Shown: in pieces, positions 5,601 through 9,014 of the stretch
Layout: the number at the start of each line of letters is the position of its first letter
Numbering within the stretch: position 1 is the stretch's first letter
Source of the DNA: an uncultured Oscillibacter sp.
GTDB lineage: Bacteria; Bacillota; Clostridia; Oscillospirales; Oscillospiraceae
Direction: 5' to 3'
Length of the DNA: 9,014 nucleotides
Assembly: GCA_910586735.1 (NCBI GenBank)
Contig: CAJUJW010000086.1
Coordinates: forward strand, 1 to 9,014
The notes under the pieces: model-generated
What the model was told of the DNA's origin: nothing
Databases searched by the model: none
Seen by the model: the letters and a program-made list of their open reading frames with translations, nothing else
Program-made: the position numbers and the translations under genes

Positions 5601-5724
5601 GATAAGGTAGGCTCCCGCAATGGAGACGGCGTTTCTCCTCCGGCGCGGCAAACGGAAAGGCTTCAATTGAACAGAGGACTTCGACGTAAGGGCAGGCGAT
5701 GGAAACGGAAAGGATTAAGGAAAC
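5601..5724 (+). other. long 5' leader of the symporter gene with two short possible leader ORFs
   Basis: The leader holds a 16-codon frame from ATG 5620 (METAFLLRRGKRKGFN, stop at 5668-5670) with AAGGTAGG about ten bases upstream. A second 19-codon frame starts at ATG 5699 and runs out of frame over the symporter start, ending at 5758. GGAGA (5622-5626) can pair with TCTCC (5634-5638). AAACGGAAAGG occurs twice (5650-5660, 5703-5713). No T-box motif or known riboswitch core was recognised. Translation of these frames is unproven. Confidence 0.35.
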
Positions 5725-7164
5725 ATGGATCACACTCAGCTCAGCGTTTTGGACTTAGGCATCATTGGATTTTATCTCATTGCCATGGTGGCCGTGGGCG
5801 TGTATTTCGTCCGGCGCATCAAGGACACCGGGGACTACTACGTAGCCGGCCGGTCCCTGGGGCCCCTGGTCATGATGGCCACAGTCTGCGCCACCATCAT
5901 CGGCGGCAGCGGCCTCATGGGCCGGGCGGGCGTCGCCTACTCCAGCGGCACCAAGGCGGTACTCACCGCCATTCCCTATCTTTTGGGCATGTTCATCTTC
6001 TCCGGCATCGCCGGGAGGATCTCCGATATCGGCATGAGATACAACGTGACCTCCATCCCGGAGCTCTTCAGCCGCCGCTTCGGCAGGACGGCGAAGATCC
6101 TGCTGGCGGCCATGGTGGCCTTTACCATGATGGGCACCGTGGCCTCCCAGGTGACGGCCACGGCCACCATCATCAACATGCTGGGGGGCCAGGTGGGCCT
6201 CAGCTATGAGGCCGGGGCCCTCATCGCCTGCATCATCTTCATGGTCTACACCGCCTCCAGCGGCCTTTTCGGCGTGGTGTACACCGACGTGCTCCAGTTC
6301 TACATGCTGATTTTATTTGTTTACATTCTCATCCCCGTGGCCTCCCTCAAGAGCATCGGGGGCTTCTCCACCTTCCTGGCGAACCTGGACCCCGCCCTGT
6401 CGAAGCCCTATCTCAACGGCAGCATCCTGGGGGACATCGTCACCTACCTGGTCTTCACCATGGCCGGGGCGGAGATGTGGCAGCGGGCCTTCGCCGCCAA
6501 GGACCGGGGCTCCGCCAAGAAGGGCATGTTCCTGGGCACCGCCGTCTACGGCGTCACCATCGCCCTGGTGTACTTCATGGGCGTGGCCGCCCACCAGGTC
6601 ATCGGGGACGACGTTCTGGCGAACTACGGCACCACCGACGCCGTGGTCCCGGCCCTGGCCATCCACGTGCTGCCCATCGGCCTGACGGGCCTGGCCCTGG
6701 CGGGCATCCTTTCGGTCATCATGTCCACGGCGGACAGCTATCTGCTGGTCAGCGTCCAGACCTGCGTCCACGACATCGGCAAGACCTTCTTCCCGGAGAT
6801 GAAGGACAAGACGGAGATTCTCCTCTCCCGGATTTTCTCCATCATCCTGCCCCTGGGGGCCCTGGTTATCGCCCTCTATATCAAGAACGCCTATAACATC
6901 CTCATGTTCGCCTGGAGCTTCTACGCGGCGGCGGCGGGCATCCCGGCCTTCGCGGCCCTCTTCTGGAGGAAGGCCACGACCCCCGGTATCATCGCCGGCA
7001 TGGCCGCCGGGTTCACGGTGTGCATCGGCTGGAAGCTGGCGGGCGAGCCCTTCGGCCTGGGGGCCGCCGTGCCGGGCACCATCGCCTGCGGCATTGCTCT
7101 GATCGCCGTCAGCCTGGCCACGTACAAGCGCCATCCCTCCGTCTTCCTGGACGCAGGGAAGTGA
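5725..7164 (+). CDS. SSS-family sodium:solute symporter
   Basis: An integral membrane transporter of the solute:sodium symporter family (SSF domain), 479 aa, with about 13 hydrophobic segments as expected. It opens with a periplasm-to-membrane start LGIIGFYLIAMVAVGVYFV, then the family signature DTGDYYVAGRSLGPLVMM (residues 35-52) and CATIIGGSGLMGRAG. The segment LAGILSVIMSTADSYLLVSV has MSTADS at 333-338; in this family the Ser/Thr residues here belong to the conserved sodium-site motif. ATG 5725 follows AAGGATTAAGGA-type purines (5709-5720). It shares a transcript with the threonine ammonia-lyase gene 43 bases downstream, so an amino acid such as threonine or serine is a plausible substrate, but SSS members carry sugars, proline, pantothenate and other solutes, and substrate cannot be read from the sequence. 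Family call is secure; substrate is inference. Confidence 0.95.
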   Translation: MDHTQLSVLDLGIIGFYLIAMVAVGVYFVRRIKDTGDYYVAGRSLGPLVMMATVCATIIGGSGLMGRAGVAYSSGTKAVLTAIPYLLGMFIFSGIAGRISDIGMRYNVTSIPELFSRRFGRTAKILLAAMVAFTMMGTVASQVTATATIINMLGGQVGLSYEAGALIACIIFMVYTASSGLFGVVYTDVLQFYMLILFVYILIPVASLKSIGGFSTFLANLDPALSKPYLNGSILGDIVTYLVFTMAGAEMWQRAFAAKDRGSAKKGMFLGTAVYGVTIALVYFMGVAAHQVIGDDVLANYGTTDAVVPALAIHVLPIGLTGLALAGILSVIMSTADSYLLVSVQTCVHDIGKTFFPEMKDKTEILLSRIFSIILPLGALVIALYIKNAYNILMFAWSFYAAAAGIPAFAALFWRKATTPGIIAGMAAGFTVCIGWKLAGEPFGLGAAVPGTIACGIALIAVSLATYKRHPSVFLDAGK

Positions 7165-7175
7165 TGAGTTTTGCG

Positions 7176-7192
7176 GCGGGGGAGGACCCCGC
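7176..7192 (+). other. small hairpin in the symporter/ammonia-lyase gap
   Basis: GCGGGG (7176-7181) and CCCCGC (7187-7192) pair around GAGGA, ending just before the AAAGGGG ribosome binding site (7195-7201) of the next gene. No T-run follows, so it is unlikely to terminate; it could affect translation or mRNA processing between the two genes. Confidence 0.4.
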
Positions 7193-7207
7193 AGAAAGGG
7201 GAACGCC

Positions 7208-8407
7208 ATGCTGACCTTGGACATGATACAGGACGCCCAAAGGGCCCTGGAGGGCGTGGCCCGCCGGACGCCCCTGGACCCCGCCCCCAAGCTGGGCCGG
7301 GACCTCTACATCAAGGCGGAGAATCTCCAGCTCACCGGGTCCTTCAAGCTCCGGGGGGCCTATAACAAAATCCGGTCCCTCACCAGGGAGGAGGCGGAAC
7401 GGGGCGTCATCGCCTGTTCCGCCGGGAACCACGCCCAGGGCATCGCCCTGTCCGCCGCCCAGCTGGGCATCCCCGCCGTCATCTGCATGCCCGCCGGGGC
7501 CCCCATCAGCAAGGTGGAGGCCACCAAGGGCTACGGCGCCCAGGTGGTCCTGGTCCCCGGCGTGTACGACGACGCCGCCAGGGAGGCCCAGAGGCTCTGC
7601 CGGGAGAAGGGCTATACCTTCGCCCACCCCTTCAACGACCCCCTGGTCATCGCCGGGCAGGGGACCATCGGCCTGGAGATTCTGGACCAGCTGCCGGAGG
7701 CGGAACAGGTGGTGGTGCCCATCGGCGGCGGCGGGCTCATCAGCGGCGTGGCTTACGCCATCAAGCAGTTAAAGCCCTCCTGCCGGGTCATCGGCGTCCA
7801 GGCGGCGGGGGCCCCCTCCATGTACCTCTCCCTCCACGCGGGGGAGCCCACGGAGCTGTCCGCCGTGGCCACCATAGCCGACGGCATCGCCGTCAAGCGG
7901 CCGGGGGACCTGACCTTCGCCCTGTGCCGGGAGTACGTGGACGAGGTGGTCACCGTCACGGAGGACGAGATCGCCTCCGCCATTCTGGCGCTGATGGAGG
8001 AGCAGAAAACCGTAGCCGAGGGGGCCGGGGCCACTACTGTGGCCGCCTGTATGTTTGGCCGGGTGCCCGTTGGGGGGCGGAAGACCGTGTGCCTGGTCTC
8101 CGGGGGCAACGTGGACGTGACCACCCTCTCCCGCATCATCACCAAGGGCCTGTCCAAGGCGGGCCGCCTGGTGGAGCTGACCACCAAGGTGGAGGATAAA
8201 CCGGGAAGCCTTCTGCGGATGCTCCAGGTGGCGGCGGACAGCGGGGCCAACATCATCAGCGTGAACCACAACCGGGAAGACAAGGAATCCGACGTGGGGG
8301 CGTGCATCGTCACCATGGTGCTGGAGACCCGGGACAGCCGCCACGCCGAGGCGTTACAGCTGGAGCTGGCGTCCAGGGGCTACCTTATGCGCCGGGACGG
8401 GCATTGA
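7208..8407 (+). CDS. threonine ammonia-lyase (threonine/serine dehydratase) with C-terminal ACT domain
   Basis: A PLP enzyme that deaminates threonine to 2-oxobutyrate and ammonia, often also serine to pyruvate. At 399 aa it fits the shorter ACT-containing class, not the roughly 500-aa biosynthetic IlvA with two regulatory domains or the roughly 330-aa TdcB without one. The PLP-binding lysine is Lys47 in LTGSFKLRGAYNK. SAGNHAQG (71-78) contacts substrate and cofactor, the glycine loop IGGGGLISG (172-180) holds the phosphate, and VCLVSGGNVD (294-303) lies near the pyridine nitrogen. An ACT domain covers about 321-399 (LVELTTKVEDKPGSLLRMLQ...), implying allosteric control by a small ligand, probably an amino acid. 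ATG 7208 is set by AAAGGGG (7195-7201). Co-transcription with a symporter suggests uptake and catabolism; the products feed acyl-CoA and ammonia formation in fermenting Clostridia (inference). The name ilvA or tdcB would both be guesses on role, so no symbol is given. Confidence 0.95.
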   Translation: MLTLDMIQDAQRALEGVARRTPLDPAPKLGRDLYIKAENLQLTGSFKLRGAYNKIRSLTREEAERGVIACSAGNHAQGIALSAAQLGIPAVICMPAGAPISKVEATKGYGAQVVLVPGVYDDAAREAQRLCREKGYTFAHPFNDPLVIAGQGTIGLEILDQLPEAEQVVVPIGGGGLISGVAYAIKQLKPSCRVIGVQAAGAPSMYLSLHAGEPTELSAVATIADGIAVKRPGDLTFALCREYVDEVVTVTEDEIASAILALMEEQKTVAEGAGATTVAACMFGRVPVGGRKTVCLVSGGNVDVTTLSRIITKGLSKAGRLVELTTKVEDKPGSLLRMLQVAADSGANIISVNHNREDKESDVGACIVTMVLETRDSRHAEALQLELASRGYLMRRDGH

Positions 8408-8418
8408 GAGAAGAACAG

Positions 8419-8458
8419 AGGACCGGCGCGCTCCAAAGCTCTGGAGCGCGCCGGTCCT
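8419..8458. terminator. 17-bp perfect stem between convergent genes
   Basis: The arms 8419-8435 and 8442-8458 are fully complementary (AGGACCGGCGCGCTCCA and its partner) around AAGCTC, 12 bases after the ammonia-lyase stop. The plus-strand tail is only TT then GTGC; the minus-strand tail (CTGTTCTTCTC) is more T-rich. It probably ends both the ammonia-lyase transcript and the converging small-protein transcript. Confidence 0.75.
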
Positions 8459-8480
8459 TGTGCGCTGGGAAAAACAGGGC

Positions 8481-8582
8481 TTATGCCTGGGCCAGATAGG
8501 GGACCAGGCGAAGCATCCATCCAGCCATGAGCACGCAGAAAGCGATGGTCAGGCCGGTCATATCACGCAGAGAAATCCTCAT
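8481..8582 (-). CDS. 33-aa hydrophobic small membrane protein
   Basis: A short gene on the minus strand: ATG at 8582-8580, TAA at 8483-8481. AAGGAG (minus strand, 8597-8592) sits 9 nt upstream of the ATG, an ideal spacing. The product begins MRISLRDMTGLTIAFCVL, continues MAGWMLRLVPYLAQA, and has one hydrophobic segment (about residues 9-31) broken by Arg25. A short N-terminal basic/acidic head precedes it, as expected for a single-pass small membrane protein. It converges on the symporter/ammonia-lyase operon and shares the 8419-8458 stem as terminator. Small accessory subunits of SSS and NSS transporters are known in Clostridia; the nearby symporter makes that idea worth testing, but I see no sequence signature that proves it. 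The coding call rests on the ribosome binding site, hydrophobicity, promoter and leader, not on a known family. Confidence 0.68.
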   Translation of the reverse strand: MRISLRDMTGLTIAFCVLMAGWMLRLVPYLAQA

Positions 8583-8602
8583 ATCGAGTAACTCCTTTCT
8601 TA

Positions 8603-8653
8603 CCGGCGGAAGCGCAGGCTCGCCGGACCTGTCCGGCAAAGCGCGTATGCGCT
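8603..8653 (-). promoter_or_regulatory. structured leader with mutually exclusive hairpins upstream of the 33-aa gene
   Basis: Read on the minus strand, AGCGC/GCGCT (8653-8649 with 8644-8640, loop ATAC) is followed by GCCGGAC/GTCCGGC (8637-8631 with 8628-8622). A competing pair, CCGGCG (8626-8621) with CGCCGG (8608-8603), would destroy the second hairpin and form a stem ending six bases before the AAGGAG site. A further alternative pairs the first AGCGC with GCGCT at 8615-8611. This is an attenuator- or riboswitch-like layout; no known class was recognised. Confidence 0.42.
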
Positions 8654-8715
8654 CCTAATCACTGAGGGGATGCTCTGTATTGTAGCCCTGCCGCCGCCGC
8701 TTTGCAACCCTAATT

Positions 8716-8732
8716 TTGTATAAATTATACAA
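8716..8732 (-). promoter_or_regulatory. 17-bp palindrome containing a minus-strand -10 box
   Basis: TTGTATAA (8716-8723), a central A, and TTATACAA (8725-8732) form a perfect odd-length dyad. On the minus strand it contains TATAAT (8729-8724), directly preceded by TTG, but no good -35 is seen upstream. A start near 8717 would give a leader of about 135 nt for the 33-aa gene. The dyad over the -10 is where a repressor would bind. A plus-strand reading (TTGCAA 8702-8707, 17 bp, TTATAC 8725-8730) is also possible but leads to no gene. Confidence 0.5.
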
Positions 8733-8768
8733 GTTTGTAATATTTAGATTGTGCATAATAGCAAATTT

Positions 8769-8949
8769 GGAGCAGGACAGAGCCCGCTCCCTACAGAGGT
8801 CTACAGGGAGAAGGGTGGGCCCTGGAGGAACGGGCCGCCGAGGGCGGCGGCCCCTACGGGGTGGTCTACTGATAGGAGCAGGAAGCCAGGGGGGACGGGC
8901 GGCAGATTGCCGCCCCTACAGAGTTCTACCGATAGAAGGCGGTAGACCA
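8769..8949. repeat. three tandem GC-rich hairpin units, period about 62-63 bp
   Basis: Each unit is a hairpin followed by CCCTAC, a short spacer, TCTAC and usually a GATAG tail. CCCTAC lies at 8789-8794, 8852-8857 and 8914-8919. Hairpins: an imperfect GGAGC/GCTCC (8769-8790); GGGCCGCC/GGCGGCCC (8832-8839 with 8846-8853); GGGCGGCA/TGCCGCCC (8897-8904 with 8908-8915). TGGTCTAC (8862-8869) is inverted as GTAGACCA (8942-8949). The stretch 8583-9014 holds no other gene that I can support; 8950-9014 shows nothing recognisable. Confidence 0.7.
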
Positions 8950-9014
8950 TCCAGACTTCGCAAGCGCCAGGGTAGCGGCAGCGAAAAGAAAAGGAAGTCG
9001 ATTCGATAACCTCC

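Noticed and set aside
5595..5724. T-box or a known amino-acid riboswitch in front of the symporter
   Set aside because: No T-box core (AGGGTGGNACCGCG type), lysine or glycine motif, or terminator-antiterminator pair was found.
5418..6209. 263-codon plus-strand frame covering the symporter leader and its start
   Set aside because: It runs off-frame through the symporter with a His/Arg/Gly-rich product and has no ribosome binding site at its first codon.
6313..7290. Minus-strand 325-codon frame over the symporter
   Set aside because: It is low-complexity Gly/Asp/Gln/His-rich sequence with no start signals, antisense to a clear SSS transporter.
8769..8949. CRISPR array
   Set aside because: Only three imperfect units, each a variable hairpin with conserved flanks instead of identical repeats and unique spacers; no cas genes.
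8716..9009. 97-codon plus-strand frame through the hairpin repeats
   Set aside because: No ribosome binding site, Arg/Gly-rich product made of the repeat units, and no plus-strand promoter that clearly serves it.

Overview
The window is bacterial and reads as a GC-rich, low-GC-lineage Clostridia genome. The Firmicutes-type glucose-6-phosphate isomerase tail, strong AAGGAGG-type ribosome binding sites, heavy GCC/CTG/CGG codon use and GC-rich intergenic hairpins together suggest a gut Oscillospiraceae-like organism. This placement comes from reading the sequence and was not confirmed by any search.

Layout, left to right. (1) 1-1850, core sugar metabolism: the C-terminal part of glucose-6-phosphate isomerase (pgi), a hairpin-rich spacer, then a complete mannitol-1-phosphate 5-dehydrogenase (mtlD) closed by a textbook terminator. 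The two enzymes share fructose-6-phosphate. No mannitol PTS gene is visible. (2) 1851-4156, a visibly more A+T-rich cassette. Its own promoter drives a membrane-anchored XRE-type regulator, two secreted proteins of unknown family (135 and 316 aa) and a small membrane protein. The small gene carries a 90-bp in-frame tandem duplication that copied the tail of the upstream gene, the ribosome binding site, the start codon and the N-terminal hydrophobic segment. A 15-bp stem-loop ends the cassette. This is the most unusual part of the window. (3) 4157-5380: a secreted CapA-like (PGA_cap) metallophosphatase-type protein with its own candidate promoter and terminator. (4) 5381-8459: a nested repeat/palindrome, a strong extended -10 promoter and a leader of about 125 nt, then a two-gene unit of an SSS-family sodium:solute symporter and an ACT-domain threonine/serine ammonia-lyase, closed by a 17-bp stem. 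Import coupled to deamination of an amino acid is a reasonable inference. (5) 8460-9014: a 33-aa hydrophobic protein on the minus strand with a clear ribosome binding site, a GC-rich leader with mutually exclusive hairpins, and a promoter-like site embedded in a 17-bp palindrome. After it come three tandem GC-rich hairpin units with a period of about 62-63 bp and no recognisable gene.

The best candidate for something undescribed is the regulator/secreted-protein cassette in 1873-4156, especially its duplicated dual-start gene. The second is the small minus-strand membrane protein with its structured leader.
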